Positions 39,628 through 49,104 of a DNA stretch of 64,000 nt are shown here, piece by piece. The notes beneath the pieces are model-generated. The model saw only the letters and a program-made list of their open reading frames with translations. It did not search any database and was not told the origin of the DNA. The DNA comes from UBA10649 sp963700745 (GTDB lineage Bacteria; Actinomycetota; Actinomycetes; S36-B12). The position numbers and the translations under genes were made by a program. The stretch covers positions 248,001-312,000 of the forward strand of contig CAVOYT010000002.1 in NCBI GenBank assembly GCA_963700745.1, written 5' to 3'. Each line of letters begins with the position of its first letter. The stretch's first letter is position 1.

Positions 39628-40035
39628 CTAGGAGGCGGCGGAGGATCCCGATCCCGACGATCCCGAGGAGGAGCTCGACGAGGACCCGGACGACTTGTCG
39701 GACGACGAGGACCCGGACGACTGGCCCGACGACGAGGACCCGGACGACTTGTCCGAGGTTGAGCCACCCGACGACTTGTCGGACGACGAGGACCCGGACG
39801 ACTTGTCGGAGGTACCCGGCTTGTCCTTTGAGGGCGCGGCCGACGACGACTTCGCGTCGCGAGAGTCGGTGCGGTAGAAGCCGGAGCCCTTGAAGTGGAT
39901 GCCCACGCCCGAGAAGAGCTTCCGAAGAGTCGGCTTCCCGCACACCGGGCACACGGTCAGCGTGGGGTCGGACATCTTCTGCTGCACCTCGTGGGTGGTG
40001 TCGCAGGACGAGCAGGCGTACTCGTACGTAGGCAC
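39628..40035 (-). CDS. ruc: FmdB-type zinc-ribbon protein, Ruc-like redox chaperone
   Basis: 135 residues. The N-terminal zinc ribbon has CSSC and CPVC pairs (MPTYEYACSSCDTTHEVQQK), followed by LRKLFSGVGIHFKGSGFYRT. This closely parallels mycobacterial Rv0991c (Ruc), a redox-regulated chaperone whose cysteines control activity and which has a disordered tail. Here residues ~60-135 are a low-complexity Ser/Lys/Asp/Gly tail built of SSGSSSSDK-like repeats, so disorder is expected too. Neighbours (mscL, SAF gene, then 5-FCL and galU further on) match the mycobacterial order. The function is transferred from that homolog. Confidence 0.85.
   Translation of the reverse strand: MPTYEYACSSCDTTHEVQQKMSDPTLTVCPVCGKPTLRKLFSGVGIHFKGSGFYRTDSRDAKSSSAAPSKDKPGTSDKSSGSSSSDKSSGGSTSDKSSGSSSSGQSSGSSSSDKSSGSSSSSSSGSSGSGSSAAS
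39653..39812. repeat. 27-bp tandem repeats within the Ruc-like gene
   Basis: Imperfect units of about 27 bp containing GAGGACCCGGACGACTTGTC recur four to five times and encode the Ser-rich tail. Copies differ at a few bases, so the array is old or under selection rather than freshly expanded. Confidence 0.8.
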
Positions 40036-40149
40036 AGGTCCTCCGGTGCATCAGGGACGGCAAGGCTGGCACTCAACCCCACCGAGTGCTAATTGTGCCC
40101 CGCCGGCCCGCGTCGACGCAATCCGGGTCGCCCCGTACCGTTCGTCGAT

Positions 40150-40524
40150 GTGAAGCAGGCGGCGGTGATTGCGCTCGGGGGAGCCATCGGCGCGTTGGGG
40201 CGTTATGCCGTCGCACTCGTGATCGGCTCGTGGGATCCGTCGCAGTTTCCGTGGGCCACCTTGGTGGTCAACCTGGTCGGGTGCGTGGCCATTGGCGCGA
40301 TCGCCGCGTCCCCCGCGGTGGGCCGAGGGGCCTGGTGGCTGCGGCCGTTCCTGATCACCGGGATCCTCGGCGGGTTCACCACGTTCTCGGCCCTGGCCCT
40401 GGAGACCGGGCTGCTGCTCGACGCGGGTCGCATCCTGGTCGCCGCGGCATACGTGGGCGTCACGATGGTCTTCGGCCTGCTCGCCGTGCGTCTGGGCACC
40501 CTGGCCGTCAGGACGGCGTCGTGA
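40150..40524 (+). CDS. crcB: Fluoride channel CrcB/Fluc, first subunit
   Basis: 124 residues, four membrane helices. Signature segments: ALGGAIGALGRYAVALVIGS, FPWATLVVNLVGCVAIGAIA (with the pore Asn) and FLITGILGGFTTFSALALET (with the phenylalanine track). GTG 40150 is used; an upstream in-frame ATG at 40093 would add a Pro/Arg-rich stretch not seen in the family. The stop overlaps the start of a second crcB as GTGA, so the two are made together and probably form a heterodimeric channel. No fluoride riboswitch was seen upstream. Confidence 0.93.
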   Translation: MKQAAVIALGGAIGALGRYAVALVIGSWDPSQFPWATLVVNLVGCVAIGAIAASPAVGRGAWWLRPFLITGILGGFTTFSALALETGLLLDAGRILVAAAYVGVTMVFGLLAVRLGTLAVRTAS

Positions 40525-40898
40525 TCACCGCGTGGTTTGCCGTTCTCGTCGGAGGAGCCGTGGGCGCGCCATTGCGGTTCGCCGTCGACCGGGCGGTCAC
40601 GAACCGGGTAGCGGGGGTCGACCCCCCTCGGGAGTTCCCGTGGGGCCTGCTGGTCGTCAATGGGGCCGGCTCGGCCATTGCGGGCATCGTCCTCGCCACG
40701 ACCACTGGCGACCTTCGGGTGCTGCTGCTGGTGGGCGTGTGCGGTGCGCTGACCACCTTCTCCGGCTTCGCCTGGGAGGCCGACCGGCTGTGGTCCACCG
40801 AGCGAACCGCGTTCTGGGCCGCCGTCCTCGTGATGCCGATCGCCTGCGTCGGCCTGTTCCTCCTTGCGTGGCAATTGGCGCGCTTGGCGGTCGGCTGA
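40521..40898 (+). CDS. crcB: Fluoride channel CrcB/Fluc, second subunit
   Basis: 125 residues with the same four-helix plan: AVLVGGAVGAPLRFAVDRAV, FPWGLLVVNGAGSAIAGIVL and VGVCGALTTFSGFAWEADRL. The conserved pore Asn (VVNGAG) and FTT-like TTFSGF are present. It differs from the first copy throughout, as in the paired Fluc genes of other Gram-positive bacteria, where the two halves assemble antiparallel. Sixteen bases separate it from the penicillin-acylase-family gene. Confidence 0.93.
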   Translation: MITAWFAVLVGGAVGAPLRFAVDRAVTNRVAGVDPPREFPWGLLVVNGAGSAIAGIVLATTTGDLRVLLLVGVCGALTTFSGFAWEADRLWSTERTAFWAAVLVMPIACVGLFLLAWQLARLAVG

Positions 40899-40914
40899 CT
40901 TGTAGCGTGCGGGC

Positions 40915-43499
40915 GTGCGCACCTTCTGGCGGATCCTCGGAATTGTCGGCCTCGTCGTCGTCCTCCTGCTGGGAGGGGTGGTCCTGTTCGCCGTCCACAC
41001 CGTCCGCGCCTCATTCCCGCAGACCTCCGGCGAGGTCAGCGTCCCGGGGCTGGGGGCACCGGTCACCGTCGTCCGCAACGACCTCGGCATCCCCGACATC
41101 TACGCCGACACGATCCCCGACCTGTTCTTCGCGCAGGGGTACGTGCACGCCCAGGACCGGTTCTGGGAGATGGACGTCCGGCGGCACATCACGGCCGGCC
41201 GACTGTCGGAGATGTTCGGCGAGAGCCAGGTGTCGACCGACGCCTTCCTGCGCACGCTCGGCTGGCGTCGCATCGCCGAGCAGGAGATACCCCTCCTCAC
41301 TGAGCGGTCGCGACAGATCCTCGACGCGTACTCCGCGGGCGTGAATGCCTACCTCGCCGACCATGCGGACGACCGGATCAGCCTGGAGTACGCCGTCCTC
41401 GGCCTGCAGAACCCGGACTACGCGCCCCGAGCCCTGGCAGCCGGCCGACTCGGTCGCGTGGCTGAAGGCGCTGGCATGGGACCTGCGCAGCAACATGGAT
41501 GACGAGGTCTACCGCGCCATCATGTCCGCCTCGGCGGGGGTCGAGAACACCGAGACGCTCTTCCCGCCGTATCCCTTCGCCGAGCACCGGCCGATTGTCG
41601 AAGGCGGTGCCGTGGTCAACGGCGTCTTCGAGCAGGACGCGACCCCGGTGGCCGCCGCGAAGGGCGCGGCCGCGCCGCCGCTCGTCCGCGAGGCGCTGCT
41701 CGACGTGAAGCGAGCCTCCGCGTTGCTTGAGCCCTGGCTCGGCAAGTCCGGCCCGGGCATCGGCTCCAACTCGTGGGTGGTGAGTGGAGAGAAGACCATC
41801 ACCGGAATGCCGTTGCTCGCCAACGACCCGCATCTCGGACCGACGATGCCGAGCCTGTGGTACCAGTCGGGCCTGCATTGCACGACGCCCGAACGATGAG
41901 TGCGACTACGACGTGGCCGGATGGACGATGTCCGGGCTGCCGGGCGTCTTCATCGGGCACAACGGCTCCGTCGCCTGGGGATTCACGAACCTCGGCCCCG
42001 ACGTCACCGACCTGGTCCTGGAGCAGGTCGAGGGCGACACCTATGTGGTCGACGGCGCCGGCATCGCGATGACCACCCGCGAGGAGGTCATCGAGGTCGC
42101 TGGCGGTGAGCCGGTGACGATCACCGTCCGCGAGACCGTCGACGGGCCGGTCATCTCAGATGTGGCCGACATCGACACCTACACGGCGGTCGGTGCCGAT
42201 GCCCCGGTGCCCGCGCCCGGGTCGGTGGCGACGCGACAGGCGCCACCGCCGCGGGGGGACGGCTACGCGGTCGCGCTGAGGTGGACGGCGCTTCAGCCGA
42301 CCAACACGTTCGACGCCTTTGATGCGCTGAACACCGCCACGGACTGGGAGGCTTTCCGCGACGCGGCGACGCTGCTCGGCGCGCCCGCCCAGAACCTGAT
42401 CTACGCCGACGTCGAGGGCAACATCGGCTACCAGGCGCCCGGAATCATTCCGATCCGCGAGGGATACGACGGCAAGTGGCCGATCCCGGGCTGGGAGTCC
42501 CGCTACCAGTGGAAGGGCACGATCCCGTTCACCGCGCTCCCGTCGGTGCTGAACCCGGATGAGGGCTGGATCGTCACCGCCAACCAGGCCGTGATCGGCC
42601 CCGACTACCCCTTCTTCATCACCGACGACTGGTCCTATGGCGCCCGCAGCCAGCGCATCGTGGACCTGATCGAGGAGGCGACCGCGGGCGGGGCGACTGT
42701 CGACGCGAACCGGATGCGCGAGATCCAGATGGACTCCCGCAACGAGCTCGCCTCCTTCCTCGCTCCGCGTCTGCTCGAACTGCCCACCACCGACGCGACC
42801 GCCGATGCGGTCGCCCTGTTCGACGGCTGGGACTTCAGCCAGCCGACCGACTCCGCCGCGGCCGCCTACTTCAACGCGGTGTGGAGCCAGATGGTCGCCC
42901 GCATGTTCGACGCCGCCGCCGACACCGAGCTCATCCAGGCCAGCGGAGGTGACCAGTACTGGCAGGTGATCAAGAACATCTGGGACTCACCGGATGACTA
43001 CTGGTGGGACGACAAGACCACGACAGATCGGGAGACGCGCGATCAGACCCTGCAGGCGGCGATGGCCGCGGCCGCCGACGAACTCGCGGACACCCTTGGC
43101 GGCGAGCCCACATCGTGGCGCTGGGGCGCGCTGCACACCCTGCTGCTGCAGAACCAGACCCTCGGGGACAGCGGAATCGGCCCGATCGAGGCGATCTTCA
43201 ACCGAGGGCCCGTCGAGACGGCCGGCGGGCATTCGATAGTCGACGCAACCGGCTGGACCCCGGTCGACGGCTACGAGGTCAACTGGGTGCCGAGCATGCG
43301 CCAGGTGGTCGACCTGTCGAACTTCGATGCGTCAACGTGGGTCAACCTCACCGGAGCCAGCGGGCACGCCTACAACGCGAACTACGCCGACCAGGTCGAT
43401 TCGTGGGTCTCCGGCGCGCAGTACCCCTGGGCCTACACGCGCCAGGCCATCGACGCTGCGGCGATCAACACGCTGATGCTGAACCCGGCATCGCCCTAG
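40915..43499 (+). CDS. Penicillin acylase/acyl-homoserine-lactone acylase family hydrolase (two frameshifts)
   Basis: Ntn hydrolase precursor of about 860 residues after deleting extra bases near 41428 and 41891. An N-terminal membrane/signal segment (RILGIVGLVVVLLLGGVVLF) is followed by the alpha chain (VTVVRNDLGIPDIYADTIPD, YVHAQDRFWEMDVRRHITAG). The spacer is cut before the catalytic Ser of SNSWVVSGEKTITGMPLLAN, exposing the beta-chain nucleophile. LANDPHLG, GVFIGHNGSVAWGFTN and TANQAVIGPDYPFF are conserved beta-chain segments. Secreted or cell-surface, autoproteolytic. The substrate may be penicillins, acyl-homoserine lactones or other N-acyl compounds. Its stop shares a CTAG with the convergent pilin-TIG gene. 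Confidence 0.92.
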
Positions 43500-44284
43500 G
43501 CGTAGGTGTAGGTGCGTGTGGCGGACAGGCCGTCATGTGTTCGTCACGCCGGACCGTGACTCCTCCGGTACGTGGCCCTGGCCGGGACCCGCACCACGAT
43601 CGTGTCTGGCCGTCCGCCGACTGCGACAGCACCGTGGCTGGAGCCGAGCCGAACGAGACAGTGGCTCCGGGAGCGAGGCCGTAGCCCACGATCGTCACCT
43701 CGTTCGCCGCCGGCGAGCGGTCCGCTTGACGGAGTGACCGAGTTCAGAGCCGCGGCGGCCGTAGACGGATCCGGTGCTGGTCAGATGGTCCCCGTCTGGC
43801 CGTCTGGGTTCCGGACGGTCACCGGTACGCGATCGGGGTGCCTGGCGGCGACGTCGCCGGCGAGCAGGACCGTGAGCCAGATGTCGCCGTTCCAGCGCTC
43901 CTCGCGGTTGGTGATGGTGGCGGGCAGTGCGCCGAACTGGACGGTCGCGCCGGGCAGGAAATCGCGGCCGACGACCGTGACGGTCGTGCCACCGGCCATC
44001 GGGTGCCGGACCAGGGGGACAAGATCACGCCGCTGGGGCCGGGCCCGCGGGCTCGGGGCGGCGATCGTGACGGCCGCGGTGCCGAAGCGGACCCCGGAGA
44101 ACAGCGAATCCACCCGGCTGCCCAGGAAGCCAACGGCCACGATGATCGCGACCCCGACACCGGCGATGATCAGGCCGTACTCGACCGCAGTGGTGCCCGC
44201 GCTGCCCGTCCACACGGGAGCAGCGTCGTCGTTTCGACCAGAGTGCCTCGCACTCTCCCGACAATCCTCTCCGCCAGAGCGCAT
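43496..44284 (-). CDS. Flp-type prepilin N-terminus fused to two TIG/IPT domains (many frameshifts)
   Basis: Starts at ATG 44284 (MRSGGEDCRESARHSGRND). A class III-like pilin segment follows, GTTAVEYGLIIAGVGVAIIV, with the conserved Glu-Tyr-Gly that marks Flp prepilins. Two tandem TIG (IPT) domains follow, each ending like a TIG strand (NPDGQTGT-LTSTGSVY and VTNTDGLSATRTYTYA). As sequenced the frame stops at TGA 43781, but about 12 extra bases are needed to explain the whole gene. Once they are removed it reads through 258 residues to the TAG at 43496-43498, which shares CTAG with the acylase stop. The role is likely an exported pilin-like adhesin. Lies 98 bp beyond the HNH gene end. Confidence 0.65.
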
Positions 44285-44382
44285 CGTCAGGGCCTTTCGC
44301 CCTGCCGCGAGGGGCCGTTCGGCCAAGCGGCGAGGGTCGACGTCCAGATGCTCGAGACCGAGCACTGCGACGAGCTAGCTCG

Positions 44383-45839
44383 CTAGAACGGGGCGGGTTC
44401 GGGCGGTGGGTCGGGAGGCGGCTCGGGCGGCGGCAGAAGTGGGCGGGCCGGGACGGCGGCCACCTGTCCTGCGGGGGAACGCCACCTGCAGGACCCGTCA
44501 GCATCGGACGAGGTGATCTCCCAGCCGCCATGTGTCTTGAGCTGGTGGTGTCTGGTGCACAGTGCGCCCAGATTCTCGATGTCGGTCCGGCCGCCGTCCT
44601 CCCAGGGCAGGGCGTGGTCCATCTGGCAGCGGTCCGATCGGCGTCCGCACCCGGGGAAGCGGCAGGTTCCGTCGCGGGTGATGAGGAACTCGCGCAACGG
44701 CCCGGTGACCTGATACGACCGCCGCCCCCGGTCCACCAGCGCACCGGTGACCGGGTCACTCACCAATCGCCGAAGGGTGACCGGAACGCTCGGCACTGTC
44801 GAGCACCTCGCGGACGGCCGACACGTCGATGGAGGATGCCTCGCCGCCCGCCATCCGCGCCGGCGGCCTCGGCCAGGCCGAGGAGCGTGGGCAGGTCGAC
44901 GACCACTCCGATCTCCACGCCGACCGGGCCGTGCCGGCTTCTGATCGCAGATCAGTTCGACGAGGGCCGACGCTCGTCGCGCACCGGCCGTCTCGCCGTC
45001 GCGGGTGGTCTCGCCGTCGCGGGTGGTCGTGAGGTCGTGGGCACGGGACTCGATGGCCGCCTGCACGCGCGCCGCGTCGACGGCCGTCAGTCGCGCGAAC
45101 AGGACGGCGATGCCGTCATCCTCGGCGTAGGTCCGGACGTCGAGCTCACGACGCGCTGCCATTCGCCGCCGCCGAGCCGCATCCCGGTCGATCGCCTCGA
45201 CCGTCCGCCGGGCCAACTCCCGGGTCTTCGACACGGTGAGGTCCGCGGCCCGATCGACCACCCGCCCTTCGAGCAGCGCGCAGGCACTGGCGAACGACGT
45301 GTCGGTGGAGGTCCGATGCATCCCGAAGCCGCGTCGCCTGCTCGCAGATCACGCGCGCATGCTGCGCCGACAGCCAGCCCTCCTTCAGTGCGGCGCGGGT
45401 GGCCGGCAGGTAGTTGGCAAGCAGTCGGGCCCTATCGACCTGGTCGCGCACCTGGCCGGGACTGCGACGCATCGCCAGCGCGACCTCCTCGCGCATCTCG
45501 TCGGTGAGCGTGAGCGTCCGCTCGCTGTCCGTGACCCGGTCCAGCACGACGACGTCGCGGTTCACCGGGGAGGCGCCCACCAGCGACACGAGCAACTCAG
45601 CCTCCAGTGCTGCGACCCGCGATGCGATGCGCTGCAGCCGGACCAGCGCGTCGACACGTTCGGGGACCGAGAGATCGTTGGCGTCGAGGGTGGGCATCGA
45701 CAGTCCGGACGGGCGCGAAGGCGGCGGCGCGTCTGGTGCTGCGAAATGGCGCTGCTCCCAGATCAGCTCCTCGAGCCCGTCGTCCCACGATCGGGTCGTC
45801 GACCAGCACCTCTCGGGGCCTCGAAAGGGTCAACGACAT
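44383..45839 (-). CDS. DUF222/HNH endonuclease (five frameshifts)
   Basis: About 483 residues after removing five extra bases (near 45780, 45322, 44925, 44855 and 44797). The N-terminal DUF222 region includes ERVDALVRLQRIASRVAALE, AMRRSPGQVRDQVDRARLLA and LARRTVEAIDRDAARRRRMA. The C-terminal HNH nuclease motif is intact: FLITRDGTCRFPGCGRRSDR, CQMDHALPWEDGGRTDIENL, CTRHHQLKTHGGWEI. A Pro/Glu-rich tail (LPPPEPPPDPPPEPAPF) ends it. Such genes are multicopy and variable in actinobacteria and are suspected selfish or variability elements; their biological role is unknown. Start ATG 45839. Confidence 0.88.
44992..45027. repeat. 18-bp tandem duplication inside the HNH gene
   Basis: CTCGCCGTCGCGGGTGGT occurs twice in direct succession, encoding TTRDGE twice. 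It lies in the variable linker between the DUF222 and HNH parts and keeps the frame. Confidence 0.85.
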
Positions 45840-45876
45840 GCGTCGAGACTAGGCCGGGGGTCTGACACTCCCGCGA

Positions 45877-46455
45877 CTAGAAATACGTGACGCCGAGCGG
45901 TGTCAGCGCTGCGTCCACGCGCCGATCGTGCGGCTCCGCGGGCACCGCATCGACCACCTCGTCGTCGAAGAGCACGATCACCCGGAGCGGGCCGCCGTCG
46001 TCGTGCGTCGGGATCCCCGACAGCGTCCGGTCGTAGTAGCCGCCACCCTGGCCGAGTCGACACCCGTCTCGTCCGACGGCCAGGCCGGGCAGGAACATCA
46101 CGCCGACGGAGGTGAGACCGTGGACGGCACCCGTGGGCTCGCGGATCCCCATCGGACCCGAGCGCACCGGATCACCGGGCGAGAAGTCGACCCACGCCAG
46201 GTCGCGCCCCTCGATCCGCGGCACCCGAACTGCGAGACCCGCCGCGCACGCCAGGGCGATGAGCGGATCAAGGCCCGGTTCGGTCGGCAGGCTCAGGTAG
46301 CCGGTGAGGACTGAAACCTGAGGGAGTTCGGCGAGCATCGCCATCCCGTTGCGGGCGAGCGACTGCGCGGCCGAAGCCCGATCCGCGTCGCCGCGCGATG
46401 CGCGTGCCGCCCGGATCTCGGACCGCATCCGCGCCTTGGCCTCGTGCATGTTCAT
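45877..46455 (-). CDS. 5-formyltetrahydrofolate cyclo-ligase
   Basis: 192 residues. Converts 5-formyl-THF to 5,10-methenyl-THF with ATP. Starts MNMHEAKARMRSEIRAARAS; the conserved parts are LTGYLSLPTEPGLDPLIALA, MGIREPT, FLPGLAVGRDGCRLGQGGGY-YDRTL (the phosphate/folate-binding signature), and VDAALTPLGVTYF at the end. Divergent from galU by 38 bp, exactly as in mycobacteria (Rv0992c/Rv0993). Confidence 0.95.
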   Translation of the reverse strand: MNMHEAKARMRSEIRAARASRGDADRASAAQSLARNGMAMLAELPQVSVLTGYLSLPTEPGLDPLIALACAAGLAVRVPRIEGRDLAWVDFSPGDPVRSGPMGIREPTGAVHGLTSVGVMFLPGLAVGRDGCRLGQGGGYYDRTLSGIPTHDDGGPLRVIVLFDDEVVDAVPAEPHDRRVDAALTPLGVTYF

Positions 46456-46493
46456 GGGGTCATCGTGCCCGAGTCATCCTCTAGGGTCGGGGC

Positions 46494-47393
46494 ATGAGCG
46501 GAAATGCGGGCGTGCGCAAGGCGGTGATCCCAGCAGCCGGTCTGGGTACCCGGTTCCTTCCGGCCACCAAGGCCACCCCCAAGGAGATGCTCCCGGTCGT
46601 CGACAAGCCGGCCATCCAGTACGTGGTGGAGGAGGCGGTCGCGGCGGGCCTCGAGGACGTGCTGTTCATCACGGGCCGCAGCAAGCGGCCGCTCGAGGAC
46701 CATTTCGACCGCAACTTCGAGCTCGAGCAGGTGCTTCGGGACAAGGGCGACCTCGAGCGCCTCAACAGCGTCACCGAGTCGTCTGACCTCGCCCGCATCC
46801 ACTATGTGCGCCAGGGCGATCCCCTGGGCCTCGGGCACGCGGTGCTCATGGCCGAGAGCCACGTGGGCAACGAGCCGTTCGCCGTCCTGCTCGGCGATGA
46901 CCTGATCGATCCGCGCGACCCGGTGCTCACCGAGATGTCGGCCATCCGCGACCGTTTCGGCGGATCGGTGATCTGCCTGATGCGGGTGCCGATCGAGTCG
47001 ATCTCGCTCTACGGCTGTCCCGCGACCGAGCCGACCGACGTCGACGACGTCGTCGACGTGACCGACCTGGTCGAGAAGCCCGACGTCAGCTCGGCGCCCA
47101 GCGATTTCGCGGTGATCGGCCGCTATCTGCTCGACCCCGCCGTGTTCGACGTGCTCAAGGAGACCGCTCCGGGACGCGGCGGCGAGATCCAGTTGACCGA
47201 CGCGTTGCGCACGCTCGCCGCCATGCCCGTGGAGCAAGGCGGCGGCGTGCACGGGTTCGTCTTCCACGGTCGTCGCTACGACACCGGTGATCGGCTGGCC
47301 TACCTGCAGGCGGTGATCACCCTGGCCTCCGAGCGCGAGGACCTCGGTCCGGATCTGCGCGAGTGGCTGACGGCGTTCGTCGCCGGGACGTGA
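46494..47393 (+). CDS. galU: UTP-glucose-1-phosphate uridylyltransferase
   Basis: 299 residues. Makes UDP-glucose for envelope polysaccharides and trehalose/glycogen metabolism. The nucleotide-binding start KAVIPAAGLGTRFLPATKAT, then PKEMLPVVDKPAIQYVVEEA, LGLGHAVLMAESHVG, AVLLGDDLI, and GRGGEIQLTDALRTLA near the C-terminus are all standard. The TGA stop overlaps the GTG start of the acetyltransferase by 4 bp. The moeA/glp gene that follows galU in mycobacteria is absent here. Confidence 0.96.
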   Translation: MSGNAGVRKAVIPAAGLGTRFLPATKATPKEMLPVVDKPAIQYVVEEAVAAGLEDVLFITGRSKRPLEDHFDRNFELEQVLRDKGDLERLNSVTESSDLARIHYVRQGDPLGLGHAVLMAESHVGNEPFAVLLGDDLIDPRDPVLTEMSAIRDRFGGSVICLMRVPIESISLYGCPATEPTDVDDVVDVTDLVEKPDVSSAPSDFAVIGRYLLDPAVFDVLKETAPGRGGEIQLTDALRTLAAMPVEQGGGVHGFVFHGRRYDTGDRLAYLQAVITLASEREDLGPDLREWLTAFVAGT

Positions 47394-47998
47394 CGACCGG
47401 GTTCTGGCCGGTCACCCTGACTCAGGGCGACATCTCACTGCGGCCACTGAAGCAGTCCGACGCTCGCCAGTGGCGTGCGGTCCGCCAGCGCAACCTGGAC
47501 TGGTTGCGGCCCTGGGAGGCCACGCTGCCGCCAGAGGGGGAAGTCCAGGGGGATGCCGTCCCCACCTTCGGGATGATGGTGCGGCGGTTGAAGCGCGAGG
47601 CGCGTGAGGGGCGCACCCTGCCCTGGGCGCTGACCTACCAGGGCAGCCTCGCCGGCCAGCTCACCGTCGGTGGGATCTCCTGGGGATCCCTGAGGGCCGC
47701 CTACATCGGCTACTGGATCGACGGACGGGTTGCCGGTCGGGGGATCATGCCGGTGGCCGTGGCCATGGCCTGCGACCACTGCTTCGACGCACTGAAGCTG
47801 CATCGCATCGAGATCAACATCCGGCCCGAGAACGCCGCGTCGCTCCGGGTGGTCGAGAAACTGGGGCTGCGACTCGAGGGCGAACGGGCCGCGTACCTGC
47901 ACATCGACGGGGATTGGCGTGACCACGTCACCTACGTCGTGTACGCGGGCGACTTCCCGGACGGCGTGCTGGCGCACTACCGCGATCAGTTCCGCTGA
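47390..47998 (+). CDS. rimJ: RimJ-like GNAT acetyltransferase
   Basis: 202 residues from GTG 47390, coupled to galU by a GTGA overlap. GNAT (Acetyltransf_3) fold: ISLRPLKQSDARQWRAVRQR at the N-terminus, YIGYWIDGRVAGRGIMPVAV as the acetyl-CoA loop (R/Q-x-x-G-x-A-like GRVAGRGIM), then HRIEINIRPENAASLRVVEK. Closest in context to Rv0995 (rimJ), an N-terminal protein acetyltransferase of ribosomal protein type. The actual substrate is unproven. Confidence 0.9.
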   Translation: MTTGFWPVTLTQGDISLRPLKQSDARQWRAVRQRNLDWLRPWEATLPPEGEVQGDAVPTFGMMVRRLKREAREGRTLPWALTYQGSLAGQLTVGGISWGSLRAAYIGYWIDGRVAGRGIMPVAVAMACDHCFDALKLHRIEINIRPENAASLRVVEKLGLRLEGERAAYLHIDGDWRDHVTYVVYAGDFPDGVLAHYRDQFR

Positions 47999-48073
47999 CT
48001 GCAGCGCGACACGCCGACGGACTCGTCGCTCGCCTCCCTCACGTTTCCCTCGTGAACGCCTAACGTTCACCAC

Positions 48074-48927
48074 GTGACGGGCCTGATCTACGTCGTGATC
48101 ATTGCCCTGTGGGCCGCTGTCCTGATCCCCATATGGCTTCGGCGGCATGACCAGATCAGTGAGGTCCGCTCCACTGCTCGGTTCAGTTCCGCGATGAGAT
48201 CGCTGGGCAGTCAGGGCCAGGTCCAGTACGCGACAGACGGCTATCTGCTCGAATGAGCGCGACCTGGAGATGACCCCGTCCCCCCGGCGCACAGCCGAAC
48301 CGGAGGCTCGCATGACGCGACCGACGACTGAACGACCCCCGCTCGGACTCGACCCCGACTACGAGCGCGAGCTCGTCCGCCAGACGGCCGCGACCCGACG
48401 TGCCATCGTCCTCGGAGCACTCACGGTGATCCTGCTGGTCACCTTGGTGCTGGCGATCGTCGGTGTCCTGCCCAGATGGGCCCCGATCCTCGCGGCGCTG
48501 CCGGTCGTCGCATTCGTCCTGGCCGCCTCGCTGACCGCGTCAGCCCGCTCCTCGTCGGGCACGGCTCGCCGCCCGAGCCGCCGAGCCGTCGAGGATGCCG
48601 ACAGCGTTCCCGCACTGGCGCCTGCGTGCGCAGGACGAGGACGACTGGGAGAACTGGAACGCCTGGGACGACGAGGACTCGTGGGATGCCGTCCCCACCA
48701 CGCTCCCCACCTACGTCACCGCCCCGCGGGCATCGGCGGTGCCGCGCGGCATCGATCGTTCCCGACCGGGCGAGTGGACCGGCTCGGCGATGGTCGAGAC
48801 CGCACAGGCCATGCGCAGTCGACCGAGGTCTGCGCCACTCGCCGATCCCTCCGAGATCGATCACGCGGCGATGACCGCGGAGATCCCGGTGGTACGCGAA
48901 GACAGCCGTCGCGCCGTCAACGAGTAG
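48074..48927 (+). CDS. sepX: Divisome membrane protein SepX-like (two frameshifts)
   Basis: About 283 residues after deleting extra bases near 48255 and 48605; otherwise it appears as three short ORFs. N-terminal membrane helix with the family hallmark GLIYVVIIALWAAVLIPIWL-RRHD, a short cytoplasmic stretch, then a hairpin of two helices (VLGALTVILLVTLVLAIVGV and WAPILAALPVVAFVLAASLT), and an acidic Trp-rich C-terminal half (DEDDWENWNAWDDEDSWDAV). Position after galU-rimJ equals Rv0996. In Streptomyces SepX helps stabilise FtsZ rings at division sites; that role is inferred here. Confidence 0.82.
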
Positions 48928-48976
48928 CCGTTTCGGGACCTGCCGGATTGCTTGCTACCCTGTGCGCGCACCGCAA

Positions 48977-49049
48977 GGGGCTGTAGCGCAGCTGGTAGCG
49001 CACCTCGTTCGCAACGAGGGGGTCAGGGGTTCGAGTCCCCTCAGCTCCA
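48977..49049 (+). tRNA. tRNA-Ala (CGC anticodon, reads GCG)
   Basis: 73 nt. Acceptor GGGGCTG pairs with CAGCTCC, anticodon stem CCTCG/CGAGG encloses TTCGCAA with anticodon CGC, the T-arm is AGGGG-TTCGAGT-CCCCT, and the discriminator is A. CCA is not encoded. Followed within 5 bases by a strong hairpin. Confidence 0.96.
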
Positions 49050-49053
49050 CGTT

Positions 49054-49088
49054 GTGAAGGCCCGGCCCCTGGAGGGCCGGGCCTTCAC
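49054..49088 (+). terminator. Strong hairpin after tRNA-Ala
   Basis: A perfect 14-bp stem, GTGAAGGCCCGGCC with GGCCGGGCCTTCAC, and a 7-nt loop CCTGGAG. No T tract, the usual actinobacterial form. It also faces the convergent small gene at 49105, so it may end transcription from both sides. Confidence 0.85.
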
Positions 49089-49104
49089 TGTCGTCTCGGT
49101 GGGA

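Noticed and set aside
39653..39812. Possible CRISPR-like or minisatellite array
   Set aside because: Units are contiguous, in a coding frame and without spacers; they encode the tail of the Ruc-like protein. No CRISPR array or cas gene is present in the window.
43779..43783. In-frame TGA in the Flp-TIG gene as a selenocysteine or recoded stop
   Set aside because: The local frame is corrected by removing three extra bases around 43760-43785, which yields the normal end of a TIG domain; no selenocysteine context or hairpin was seen.
44383..45839. HNH gene as part of an intron or intein
   Set aside because: The DUF222-HNH arrangement is a free-standing actinobacterial family; no split host gene or splice motifs flank it.
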